From assembly GCA_046589965.1 (NCBI GenBank), contig JBKJVF010000261.1, positions 1 through 10,567 on the forward strand: DNA of 10,567 nucleotides, given 5' to 3'. Shown in pieces: positions 1 to 6,799 of the stretch. The DNA is from JAJNPS01 sp046589965. Lineage in GTDB: Bacteria > Pseudomonadota > Alphaproteobacteria > Rhodobacterales > Rhodobacteraceae. Positions within the stretch are counted from its first letter, which is position 1. Every line of letters starts with the position of its first letter. The notes beneath the pieces are model-generated. The model was not told the origin of the DNA. It did no database searches and was given only the letters and a program-made list of their open reading frames with translations. The position numbers and the translations under genes are program-made.

Positions 1-1296
1 GAAGGGCGAGGCGTCATTGGGCGCATGCAGGCAGAGTTCGTCGCGGAGACGGGGATTTCGAGCCTGAAGATCAAGCACAATAACGTGCTTGGCTATTTCA
101 TCGAGACACCGTCGACACATGCCGAACGCATGCTGTCACCACCACTGAACGCAACCTTTATCCACCGTCAGACCACGGCAGGTCAGGTGCGGTTCACGAC
201 TGTGGACCTCTCGACGCTCGAGACGAAGATCCTGAATGCCGGAAACCACGCAGTTGCCCTTGAAAAGCGTCACTATGAAAGCCTGAAGGGCGCTGTGCTC
301 GCGCATGCAGGCCCAATCGGTGCTACAGCGCGGGCCTTGGCCGAGGTCGATCTTTCAGCCGCATTTGCCGACCTTGCGGCGGCCGAGGATTGGGTCGCAC
401 CGGTGGTTGACGACAGCCGCGCCTTTGTGGTCATGGGTGGCCGGCATCCCGTGGTGGAGCGGGCCTTGCAACGCCAGGGGGCGGGGCCATTTGTGGCCAA
501 CGACTGCGCCCTGACCGATATCGGGACACCTGCGATCTGGCTTCTGACTGGGCCGAACATGGCGGGAAAGTCCACGTTTCTGCGGCAAAATGCGTTGATT
601 GCGCTTCTCGCCCAGGCGGGGTCTTTTGTGCCGGCACGCGCGGCCCATATCGGCATGGTCAGCCAGATCTTCAGCCGGGTCGGGGCGGCGGATGACCTTG
701 CGCGCGGGCGGTCGACCTTCATGGTGGAGATGGTCGAAACGGCGGCGATCCTGAACCAGGCAGATGACCGGGCGCTGGTGATCCTGGACGAGATTGGGCG
801 GGGCACGGCGACCTATGATGGTCTTTCGATCGCCTGGGCCACGCTGGAACATCTGCATGACGTGAACCGTTGTCGCGCGCTTTTTGCCACGCATTACCAC
901 GAGATGACCGCGCTGGCGGGGAAACTGGCTGGAGTCGAAAACGCAACGGTCACCGTCAAGGAATGGGACGGCGACGTGATCTTTCTGCACGAGGTGCGAA
1001 AAGGTGCCGCGGACCGGTCCTACGGCGTGCAGGTCGCGCGGCTGGCAGGGCTGCCTGCGGTCGTGGTGGACCGCGCCAAAGTGGTGCTTGAAGCCCTGGA
1101 AAAAGGTGAGCGCGAAGGGCCCGGTCGGCAAAGAACGCTGATCGACGATCTGCCGCTGTTTCGGGCGGCCCCGGCAAGCGTGGCGGCCAAGGCATCGGAA
1201 GTGGAGGCACGATTGAAGGGTGTGGAGCCAGATGCGCTGACGCCGATCGAGGCGCTGCGGTTAATCTATGAAATGAAGAAAATATTGAATGGTTAG
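1..1296 (+). CDS. mutS: DNA mismatch repair ATPase MutS (3' part, start outside window)
   Basis: MutS binds mismatches in newly replicated DNA and uses ATP to recruit MutL. The reading frame is open to base 1, so the mismatch-binding N-terminal domains lie upstream; about 431 codons remain. Visible parts in order: the end of the core/clamp region (SLKIKHNNVLGYFIE, from about base 61), then domain V, the ABC-type ATPase. The Walker A motif GPNMAGKST is at 550-576, the conserved STFMVEM segment at about 712-732, Walker B (LVILDE) at about 775-792 followed by GRGT, and the switch histidine segment ATHYHE at 886-903. The C-terminus (TPIEALRLIYEMKKIL) looks like the usual short dimer/tetramer helix. 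The stop TAG is at 1294-1296. It converges with the glycosyltransferase-like gene across a 26-base gap with no clear terminator. All ATPase motifs are intact, so the gene appears functional. Identification is very secure. Confidence 0.97.
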   Translation, partial: EGRGVIGRMQAEFVAETGISSLKIKHNNVLGYFIETPSTHAERMLSPPLNATFIHRQTTAGQVRFTTVDLSTLETKILNAGNHAVALEKRHYESLKGAVLAHAGPIGATARALAEVDLSAAFADLAAAEDWVAPVVDDSRAFVVMGGRHPVVERALQRQGAGPFVANDCALTDIGTPAIWLLTGPNMAGKSTFLRQNALIALLAQAGSFVPARAAHIGMVSQIFSRVGAADDLARGRSTFMVEMVETAAILNQADDRALVILDEIGRGTATYDGLSIAWATLEHLHDVNRCRALFATHYHEMTALAGKLAGVENATVTVKEWDGDVIFLHEVRKGAADRSYGVQVARLAGLPAVVVDRAKVVLEALEKGEREGPGRQRTLIDDLPLFRAAPASVAAKASEVEARLKGVEPDALTPIEALRLIYEMKKILNG

Positions 1297-1322
1297 GCTT
1301 CAGAGCCAGAACACGCACCCTT

Positions 1323-2207
1323 TCACGCAAAGCCAAAATGTTTGTGCGTCGTTTCGATAAAGTTACGTACCGACTGCACGCCGTCGCCTTCAAGCTTTTT
1401 CAAATAGTCGGCGACTAGGTGGCGGGTGGCGATAGCGTGCGGTATATTTTCCTCGCCGTAGGCGACGCCGTAGCGCGACAAGGGATATTCTTCGATGAAT
1501 TCTGCCTGATCCTTGAAGTGCTTTGGGATCACAACGCTGGTACAGCCGCAAACTGCGGCAAACTGCGAATAGCTTGAAAGTTCGTCATAGGAATAGAACA
1601 CCTCACGCTCGTTGAAAATCCGGCTAATTTCTTCGTGATTGAGGTTGTCGATCTTGATGGACCCTTGCAGGTTGTGAACCATTGGCCTGCCAATACCTTT
1701 TCTGATTAGATAGCATGAGCCTTGCCGAAGTCCGAAATTTGTCTGCTGATAGGTTTTATTCACAGAAAACAGGAACAGCGTGATCGCCTTTCCGCGTGTG
1801 AGTTCCGGTTCGTCACAGCGGTCATCATACTTGAAAAAGAGATCGCGGGGGCCTGGAGAAAGCTTCCGGTTGGTAAAGCTTGGGCGATTGAGCAGCCAAT
1901 AGACGACGTTCGTGGCCTTGAGGGGATTATCCACCACCAATTCCGGATAGACGACAATGTCGGTTTTCATGATCCGAGACTTGGCAATTAGAGGTGTCTT
2001 ATATACTGGATTGCTTGTGTATGGTGCGGGAAAAAGCCAGTCCAGAATGCGTTTCCGAATGCCGCCCCACCGCAACGGGGGCATCGGGCAAATCACGGCA
2101 TCCTCGCCCAACTCGTTCAACTTGTGGCAAAGCTGATGCATGACTATTGCGCCGCCGTTTGCGGATTCATAGGGCGGTGTGTAAATTACATAGCGCGGGG
2201 CTGGCAT
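1323..2207 (-). CDS. Glycosyltransferase-like protein (GT-B-like), polysaccharide synthesis
   Basis: A 294-residue protein with ATG start at 2205-2207 and TGA at 1323-1325. The N-terminus (YVIYTPPYESANGGAIVMHQL, continuing CHKLNELGEDA) has the look of the first Rossmann half of a GT-B glycosyltransferase: a beta strand, a glycine pair and an H-x-L helix. Around residues 82-105 it has DIVVYPELVVDNPLKA...VVYWLLNRP. Toward the C-terminus (about 224-250) it has a stretch of the type YSYDELSSYSQFAAVCGCTSVVIP, where sugar-nucleotide binding is usual in such proteins. No signal peptide or membrane segment is evident. It starts 6 bases after the stop of the WecE-type gene and is surely co-transcribed with it, so a role in transferring a WecE-derived amino sugar to a surface glycan is a fair inference. 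GC is about 43-58% in hand-counted lines, well below mutS. I recognise the general type but not a named family; donor and acceptor are unknown. Confidence 0.72.
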   Translation of the reverse strand: MPAPRYVIYTPPYESANGGAIVMHQLCHKLNELGEDAVICPMPPLRWGGIRKRILDWLFPAPYTSNPVYKTPLIAKSRIMKTDIVVYPELVVDNPLKATNVVYWLLNRPSFTNRKLSPGPRDLFFKYDDRCDEPELTRGKAITLFLFSVNKTYQQTNFGLRQGSCYLIRKGIGRPMVHNLQGSIKIDNLNHEEISRIFNEREVFYSYDELSSYSQFAAVCGCTSVVIPKHFKDQAEFIEEYPLSRYGVAYGEENIPHAIATRHLVADYLKKLEGDGVQSVRNFIETTHKHFGFA

Positions 2208-2210
2208 CGA

Positions 2211-2238
2211 CGCTCAACAGCTCAACAGCTGTTGAGCG
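2211..2238. repeat. Tandem plus inverted octamer repeat at the wecE / glycosyltransferase junction
   Basis: The octamer ctcaacag occurs twice in direct tandem (2213-2220, 2221-2228) and is followed immediately by its reverse complement ctgttgag (2229-2236). The second and third copies form a perfect 16-bp palindrome (2221-2236). The outer copies with flanking cg bases form a 10-bp stem (2211-2220 with 2229-2238) around an 8-base loop. The repeat encodes the last residues of the upstream gene (AQQLLSC) and its stop, and ends 4 bases before the start codon of the downstream gene. No strong Shine-Dalgarno sequence is visible outside it. In mRNA the structure would sit over the ribosome entry site of the glycosyltransferase gene. 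The repeat itself is read directly from the sequence; a regulatory role is inference. Confidence 0.8.
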
Positions 2239-3347
2239 TTTTCAATAATATAGCCCAAGTTTTCGTAGGTCATGTTGAAGAATATCGGAAGCCTGACAAG
2301 ACGATGGCTTTCGCGCGTGGTAAAATCTTCCTTTCCGTGCAGACGGCCCATTCTGACACCGGCCTGCGAGGAATGAAGCGGCACATAGTGCGATACACAG
2401 TTGATGCCCCGAGCTTTCATCGCAGTCATGAAGGACGACTGGTCCGCCTCATCGCGACACTTCACATAAAACATGTGTGCGTTATGGCGAACATGCTGCG
2501 GGATATATGGTAGTTCAATCCGTCCTGACTCCGCCAGCGGTGTCAAGGCTGTCCGGTAGGTTTCCCATATCTGCATGCGCCGGGCCTGAATGGTATCAAT
2601 GGCTTCAATCTGCGCCCAGAGATAGGCCGCGCTGATTTCGTTCATAAGATAGCTGCTGCCGATATCGACCCAGCTATACTTATCGACCTGCCCGCGGAAA
2701 TACCGACTGCGGTTGGTCCCTTTTTCGCGGATGATTTCCGACCTTTCGATCAATTCCGGATCGTTGATCACCGTCAGGCCACCTTCGCCGCCGCTGGTGA
2801 TGTTCTTCGTCTCGTGGAAACTGAAGGCAGCTACAGCCCCGAATGTCCCCAATGCCCGCCCCTGAAAGGTGCTGCGAATGCCTTGCGCGGCATCTTCGAT
2901 CACGACGATACCGTGTCGCTCTGCGATGTCCCCGATCACATCCATCTCGCAGCCGACTCCGGCGTAGTGGACAGCCACGATCGCGCGCGTTTTCGGTGTG
3001 ATCGCATCTTCGATCTTCGTCTCGTCGATGTTCATAGTGTCTGGGCGGATGTCGACGAACACGATTGTCGCGCCGCGCAAGGCGAAGGCATTGGCAGTTG
3101 AGACAAACGTGTAGCTGGACATAATGACTTCATCGCCGGGCGCGATGTTGATCAACAGAGCCGCCATTTCAAGCGAGTGCGTACAGGACGGCGTCAAGAG
3201 AGTTTTGGGCACGTTGAGGTCCGCATCAAACCAAGCTTCGCATTTGCGACCATAGGTCGCATCCCCCGAAAGCTTACCGCTCTTCAGTGCAACACCGATA
3301 AGAGCAAGTTCGTTGCCACTAACCGGCGGGGAGTTGAATGGGAGCAC
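2214..3347 (-). CDS. wecE: WecE/RffA-type sugar aminotransferase (dTDP-4-dehydro-6-deoxy-D-glucose transaminase)
   Basis: This is a PLP-dependent DegT/DnrJ/EryC1/StrS-family aminotransferase. WecE converts dTDP-4-keto-6-deoxyglucose plus glutamate to dTDP-4-amino-4,6-dideoxygalactose (dTDP-Fuc4N), a precursor of enterobacterial common antigen and other surface glycans, in the cytoplasm. The 377-residue protein aligns from memory along its whole length with E. coli WecE (376 aa): the opening PFNxPPV, SGKLSGD, LTPSCTHSLEMAALL, PGDEVIMSSYTFVSTANAF, RPDTMNIDET, EDAAQG and IREKGTNRSRYFRGQVDKYSW. The PLP lysine is K181 in FSFHETKN, the same position as in E. coli. The start is GTG at 3345-3347, preceded by AGGT about 8 bases upstream; this start matches the N-terminus of known homologues. 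It leads the two-gene minus-strand cassette. No rmlA/rmlB or acetyltransferase gene is in the window, so the dTDP-sugar supply must come from elsewhere. GC near 50-53% suggests acquisition. Exact product stereochemistry is inferred. Confidence 0.92.
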   Translation of the reverse strand: MLPFNSPPVSGNELALIGVALKSGKLSGDATYGRKCEAWFDADLNVPKTLLTPSCTHSLEMAALLINIAPGDEVIMSSYTFVSTANAFALRGATIVFVDIRPDTMNIDETKIEDAITPKTRAIVAVHYAGVGCEMDVIGDIAERHGIVVIEDAAQGIRSTFQGRALGTFGAVAAFSFHETKNITSGGEGGLTVINDPELIERSEIIREKGTNRSRYFRGQVDKYSWVDIGSSYLMNEISAAYLWAQIEAIDTIQARRMQIWETYRTALTPLAESGRIELPYIPQHVRHNAHMFYVKCRDEADQSSFMTAMKARGINCVSHYVPLHSSQAGVRMGRLHGKEDFTTRESHRLVRLPIFFNMTYENLGYIIENAQQLLSC

Positions 3348-3486
3348 GTTTGATACCTAACTGAACACGCACAAGATGCTTTGACATTGTGGCGACTTTT
3401 TGTGCTTTTGGCGAACAAGGGGACAGGTTGCCATCGCTTTCGTAACCGTGTCAACGATGGGTCAGCTTTCACTGTAGGAATATTCC

Positions 3487-3663
3487 ATGGGGCGCAACCA
3501 TAGGATGGATCGTATCCAAGCGCGGATTTTTTTCGCGTGGTTCGGCTGCTTTAAGGCGAATCTTCTGTCCCTTGCATCTTTCATCACCATCTTTGCTGCC
3601 ACGTCCGTTGCTGGCAACCCGCATGTCTACTTCGACATGCGGTCACACGTCTTTGGGCCATGA
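3487..3663 (+). CDS. Small hypothetical protein with signal-peptide-like N-terminus
   Basis: ATG at 3487-3489 opens a 58-codon frame ending in TGA at 3661-3663. A good Shine-Dalgarno sequence AGGAA (3476-3480) lies 6 bases upstream, which is the main support for translation. The product has a basic N-terminus (MGRNHRMDRIQAR), a hydrophobic stretch (about residues 26-42, LLSLASFITIFAATSVA) and a possible signal peptidase I site after SVA, leaving only GNPHVYFDMRSHVFGP. A later ATG at 3505 is an alternative start. The sequence PHVYFD after the putative cleavage site recalls the mature N-terminus of DUF1007 proteins (AHPHVF-[VI]-D), so this could be the 5' remnant of such a gene rather than a complete small protein; that resemblance is from memory and weak. 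It has no obvious functional partner: wecE is divergent and the regulator follows 80 bases on. Whether it is expressed is unknown. Confidence 0.4.
   Translation: MGRNHRMDRIQARIFFAWFGCFKANLLSLASFITIFAATSVAGNPHVYFDMRSHVFGP
3619..3642. repeat. 9-bp inverted repeat inside the small ORF
   Basis: ccgcatgtc (3619-3627) and gacatgcgg (3634-3642) are exact reverse complements with a 6-base loop. The element lies near the 3' end of the small ORF and about 100 bases before the regulator start. It lacks a following T-run, so a classical intrinsic terminator is not supported; it could be a protein-binding palindrome or chance. Confidence 0.5.
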
Positions 3664-3743
3664 CATTTTGGGCAGAGATCGCTAAGCCTGATGGGTGATG
3701 GCTGTTGATTGGCGCAAGACAATCGGAAAAGGTTTGTGACAGA

Positions 3744-4739
3744 GTGGTGACGCTAAAACAGGTCGCTGAACGCGCCGGAGTGTCGCGTGCGGCAGTGTCG
3801 CGGACCTATACCAAAGGGGCGTCGGTTTCGCCCAAAACCCGTGCCAAGGTCGAAGAGGCAGCGGTGGCGCTGGGGTACAGTCCCAACATCCTGGCGCGCA
3901 GCCTGACAACGGGACAGACGCAGCTGATCGGGCTGGTGTCGAACAATTTCCACAACCCGGCCTTTCTGGAAATCTTTGATTTGTTCACGCGCGGCCTGCA
4001 GGACCGTGCGCTTCGCCCGCTGTTGGTGAACTTGACCGAAGAGACCGATCCAGCCCGGTCGGTACAATTGCTAAGGTCCTATTCGGTGGATGGGGTCGTC
4101 CTTGCGTCGTCTGAACTGCCGGCGGGTTTTGCAGCGGCGTTTGCGGAGACCGGGCTGCCAGTCGTTCACGCCTTTGGTCGGGCAAGTCCGGTTGGCGACT
4201 TCAACGTGGTCGGGATCGACAATGTGCAGGCAGGGCGGATTGCTGCGGCGACGCTGATCGCACGGGGCTATCGCCATATCGGATTCATGGGCGGGCCCGA
4301 GGCCGCTTCGACCTCTCAGGACCGGCTGGCCGGATTTCTGGCCGAAGCACAGGGTGCGCCAGGTGTGCGGGTGAGCCACTCCTTTGCCGGGGCCTACAGT
4401 TTCGAGGCCGGGCAGCGGGAAATGGCACGGCTGCTGGGCGGCGATGCGGCGGAGGCCTATTTCTGCGGTGATGATGTGCTGTCGATCGGCGCGTTGTCCG
4501 CAGCGGCGGAGGCGGGTCTTCAAGTTCCGGACGATTTGGGCGTGATCGGGCTCAATGACATGGCGATGGCCGGGTGGGGTCGCATCGACCTGACGACCAT
4601 TCATCAGCCATTCAAGGATATCATCGCGGCCTCGGTTGATCTGATGATGGCGACATTGGCAGCGCCAGACCGCGCGCCAGAAACGCGGGTCCTGCCCTGT
4701 CACATCGTGGAGCGGGGGACTTTACGCCCCCTGCCTTAG
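3744..4739 (+). CDS. LacI-family transcriptional regulator of the inositol-type locus
   Basis: A 331-residue LacI/GalR repressor. Residues 3-22 form the helix-turn-helix (TLKQVAERAGVSRAAVSRTY), and residues 46-59 the hinge helix (SPNILARSLTTGQT), whose ARSL leucine is the residue known in this family to insert into a central CpG of the operator. The rest is a periplasmic-binding-protein-like effector domain (LIGLVSNNFHNPAF onward; VVGIDNVQAG; YRHIGFMGG; DDLGVIGLNDMAMA; LTTIHQPF). I chose GTG at 3744 because it yields the standard MVTLKQVAERAGVS start; an AAAAGG sequence ends 11 bases upstream, a rather long spacing. GTG at 3747 or TTG at 3705 are alternatives. The gene converges on the minus-strand catabolic operon with stop codons overlapping by 4 bases. 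A likely target is the palindrome at 7929-7946, centred on CG as expected. The effector is unknown; an inositol or pathway intermediate is inferred from context. Confidence 0.93.
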   Translation: MVTLKQVAERAGVSRAAVSRTYTKGASVSPKTRAKVEEAAVALGYSPNILARSLTTGQTQLIGLVSNNFHNPAFLEIFDLFTRGLQDRALRPLLVNLTEETDPARSVQLLRSYSVDGVVLASSELPAGFAAAFAETGLPVVHAFGRASPVGDFNVVGIDNVQAGRIAAATLIARGYRHIGFMGGPEAASTSQDRLAGFLAEAQGAPGVRVSHSFAGAYSFEAGQREMARLLGGDAAEAYFCGDDVLSIGALSAAAEAGLQVPDDLGVIGLNDMAMAGWGRIDLTTIHQPFKDIIAASVDLMMATLAAPDRAPETRVLPCHIVERGTLRPLP

Positions 4740-5893
4740 CGAAAGAGTTTCGGGCGCGCGTCGACCCAAGCGCCCTTTTGTCCGGCAGAAGCAACTGCGG
4801 CATGAATTGCCGCAATGGATCGCAGGCCATCCTCCGCCCTTGGGAAAAGGTCGATTGCAGGGTCAGGCTTGCGGTTGTCGCGGTTCGCGATCAGGGTTTC
4901 GGCTAAATCACGGTAGATGTTGCCGAACGCCAGCGGCATCCCCTCGGCATGTCCCACGGTGACGCGACTGGCACGGTCAGCCTCAGGCGACAGGTTGCCC
5001 TCGCCGCGTTCGATCACCTGCAAGCGCTGGCCCAGCGGCATGTAGTAAAGCTGGTTCGGTTGTTCCTGTGCCCAACGCAGACCGCCGGTTTCGCCAAAGA
5101 CCTGCAAGGTCAGGCCATGCTGGCGCCCGATGGCGACGGACGATGTCCACAGCCGCCCGACGGTGCCCTGATCCATGCGGAAATTGACCATCGCGTCGTC
5201 TTCAAGGACGCGCCCGGCCAGGCATGACGCAAAGTCAGCGGACAGTTTGGCGACCTCCTGCCCGGTCACAAAGCTGGCCATGTGCAGGGCGTGGATGCCG
5301 CAATCGGCAAACTGGGCCGAAACACCGGCTTGGGCGGGGTCATAGCGCCAGCGAACGCGCGGGTTGTCCATGTCGGCAGCGTTGGCGTGATGCCCATGTG
5401 CAAATTCTGCAACGACCAGCCGGACCTTGCCCAGGTCGCCGCGTGCCACCATGGCGCGCATGTGGCGCACCAGCGCATAGCCGGTATAGCCATAATTGAC
5501 GGCGCAGATCTTTCCCATGCGCCGTGCGGTCAGGACCAGATCCTCGGCCTCGGCCTCTGTCACTGTCATCGGCTTTTCGCACAGTACGTTGATCCCGGCC
5601 TCCAGAAAGGCCTTGGTGATTTCGTAATGCGTGGAATTGGGGGTGGCGACAGTGACAAGATCAACGCGGTCCGGGCGGCCGGCTTCGCCTGCCAACATCT
5701 CGCGCCAGTCGCCATAGGCACGGTCTGACGCAATCCCGAGGCGTTGTGCAAATGCCCGGCCCCGGGCAGGGTCGTGATCCAACGCACCCGCGACAAAGTC
5801 GAAATGTGCGTCAAGACCTGCCGCCAGGCGATGCGCCGGGCCGATCTGGCTGCCGTCACCTCCACCGATCATGCCCCAGTTCAGTTTTGTCAT
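4736..5893 (-). CDS. Gfo/Idh/MocA-family NAD(P)-dependent oxidoreductase (inositol/sugar dehydrogenase-like)
   Basis: A 385-residue dehydrogenase. The N-terminal Rossmann domain has the glycine motif GMIGGGDGSQIGPAHR (residues 7-22), a GGGxGSxIGxxHR variant seen in one Gfo/Idh/MocA branch. The family EKP motif is at 106-108; its lysine takes part in catalysis in this family. The second-domain pair D197 and H201 (DCGIHALH) matches the family DxxxH catalytic signature. The start is ATG at 5891-5893, preceded by AGGGGA at good spacing. The frame stays open upstream but that part overlaps the TIM-barrel gene and looks unlike protein. It is the last of three minus-strand genes, 10 bases after the previous stop. 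Its TAA overlaps the regulator's TAG tail to tail (4736-4739). Probably oxidises or reduces an inositol, inosose or related cyclic/sugar substrate; substrate not readable from sequence. Confidence 0.9.
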   Translation of the reverse strand: MTKLNWGMIGGGDGSQIGPAHRLAAGLDAHFDFVAGALDHDPARGRAFAQRLGIASDRAYGDWREMLAGEAGRPDRVDLVTVATPNSTHYEITKAFLEAGINVLCEKPMTVTEAEAEDLVLTARRMGKICAVNYGYTGYALVRHMRAMVARGDLGKVRLVVAEFAHGHHANAADMDNPRVRWRYDPAQAGVSAQFADCGIHALHMASFVTGQEVAKLSADFASCLAGRVLEDDAMVNFRMDQGTVGRLWTSSVAIGRQHGLTLQVFGETGGLRWAQEQPNQLYYMPLGQRLQVIERGEGNLSPEADRASRVTVGHAEGMPLAFGNIYRDLAETLIANRDNRKPDPAIDLFPRAEDGLRSIAAIHAAVASAGQKGAWVDARPKLFR

Positions 5894-5903
5894 GCCAAGT
5901 CCC

Positions 5904-6788
5904 CTAGAATCCGATTGAAGTGAGATAGCTCCGGTTGGCCGTCGCGTCGTCCACGGGTGAGGTCGGACCAGCCGGGTCGCAATCCTGTTCCACCGTACAC
6001 CAGCCGTCAAAGCCCGCATCCGTCAGCATCTTGCGAACGGCCGGAAAGTCGACGTCCCCCTTGCCGAGGTTGCAAAAGATGCCCTCGGCGCAGGCGTCGT
6101 AAAACCCGGTCCGGTTGGCAACGGCTCGCGCTTTGACCACTGGATCGATGTCCTTGAAGTGCATATAGGAAATGCGCCCAATGTGGCGGCGCATGAAGGC
6201 CACGGGATCGTATCCCGCATAGGAATGATGCCCCGTGTCAAAGCAGATTTTCAACAAATTCTCATCGGTTTCGTCCAGCAGGCGTTCCAGTTCCGGCTCA
6301 AAGTCGATGAACCCTGCCGCATGCGCGTGAATGCCGACAGTCAGGCCGTGATCAACGCCCAGTTTTGCCACCGTCCTGATGCGATCGGTGAATGCGCGCC
6401 ATTCGGCGGCGTCCATCTGCTCTGCCTCGGTTGCGCGACCGGCCGTGGGGGCGCGGCGGGGCGAAATGCTGTCGATCAGGACAAGGTGTTGTGCGCCATG
6501 GGCAACCAGCGCCTTGCAGGTGCGCATCGCGCCGTCCCAGACGTCGTCCCAGGCTGCCGGATCGTGGAAAGGCCGGAAAACAACGCCCCCGATCAAGGTC
6601 AGATCGTTTACGGCCAACGCCTCGCCCAGAATGGCAGGGTCTTCGGGCATGAAGCCGACGGGACCAAGTTCGATCCCTTTGTAGCCCGCCGTCGCACAGT
6701 CCGACAGAACACGTCGCCAGTCGGGGTTGCGAGGGTCGCCTGCGAATTCCACACCCCAGGAACAGGGGGCATTGCCGATGCGGATCAT
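5904..6788 (-). CDS. IolE/IolI-like TIM-barrel sugar isomerase/dehydratase
   Basis: A 294-residue protein of the AP-endonuclease-2-like TIM-barrel superfamily (IolE inosose dehydratase, IolI inosose isomerase, xylose-isomerase-like enzymes). It opens with MIRIGNAPCSWGVEF, then GYKGIELGPVGFMPEDP (about 36-52). Probable metal ligands are in IHAH (H154/H156), CFDTGHH (D184, H187), YMHFKD (H210) and TVEQD (E267), the usual spread for the divalent-metal site of this fold. ATG at 6786-6788 has an excellent AAAGGAG Shine-Dalgarno 6 bases upstream; the longer frame starting further upstream would overlap the previous gene. It sits between two Gfo/Idh/MocA dehydrogenase genes with gaps of 10-11 bases. 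In the myo-inositol pathway IolE dehydrates scyllo-inosose; an IolI-type isomerase acting on another inosose is equally possible. Fold is secure, exact reaction is not. Confidence 0.88.
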   Translation of the reverse strand: MIRIGNAPCSWGVEFAGDPRNPDWRRVLSDCATAGYKGIELGPVGFMPEDPAILGEALAVNDLTLIGGVVFRPFHDPAAWDDVWDGAMRTCKALVAHGAQHLVLIDSISPRRAPTAGRATEAEQMDAAEWRAFTDRIRTVAKLGVDHGLTVGIHAHAAGFIDFEPELERLLDETDENLLKICFDTGHHSYAGYDPVAFMRRHIGRISYMHFKDIDPVVKARAVANRTGFYDACAEGIFCNLGKGDVDFPAVRKMLTDAGFDGWCTVEQDCDPAGPTSPVDDATANRSYLTSIGF

Positions 6789-6799
6789 GGTTGCTCCTT

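Larger units (their letters stand above)
3348..3743. other. Intergenic region between wecE cassette and lacI-type gene
   Basis: About 400 bases separate the minus-strand wecE start from the plus-strand regulator. Contents seen: a small plus-strand ORF (3487-3663, listed separately); a TTGACA hexamer on the plus strand at 3381-3386 and another on the minus strand at 3449-3454, both possible -35 elements but without a good -10 at 16-18 bases; a T7 run at 3527-3533; and a 9-bp stem (3619-3627 with 3634-3642, loop of 6). The stem has no T-tract after it. No LacI-type palindrome like that at 7929-7946 was found here, so autoregulation of the regulator is not suggested by the sequence. Base composition is lower in GC than the inositol genes. 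Confidence 0.6.

Noticed and set aside
355..1131. 258-codon minus-strand ORF inside mutS
   Set aside because: Shadow of high-GC mutS codons; no recognisable domain, and mutS is unmistakable.
2221..2236. 16-bp palindrome as a transcription terminator after wecE
   Set aside because: No T-tract follows on the minus strand and the next gene starts 14 bases on, so termination here would cut off the second gene; translation control is more plausible.
3521..3537. cgcg...T7...cgcg as a terminator hairpin
   Set aside because: The stem would be only 4 bp and the T-run forms the loop rather than following the stem.
3619..3642. Intrinsic terminator at the 9-bp hairpin
   Set aside because: No T-run follows the stem, and the element lies within a possible ORF.
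3705..3743. TTG start for the LacI-family regulator
   Set aside because: It adds 13 residues before the canonical MVTLKQVA start and has no clear Shine-Dalgarno sequence; kept only as an alternative.
5894..6019. Extended start for the dehydrogenase at 4736-5893
   Set aside because: It overlaps the end of the TIM-barrel gene in another frame and lacks family similarity; ATG at 5893 has AGGGGA upstream and gives the standard N-terminus.
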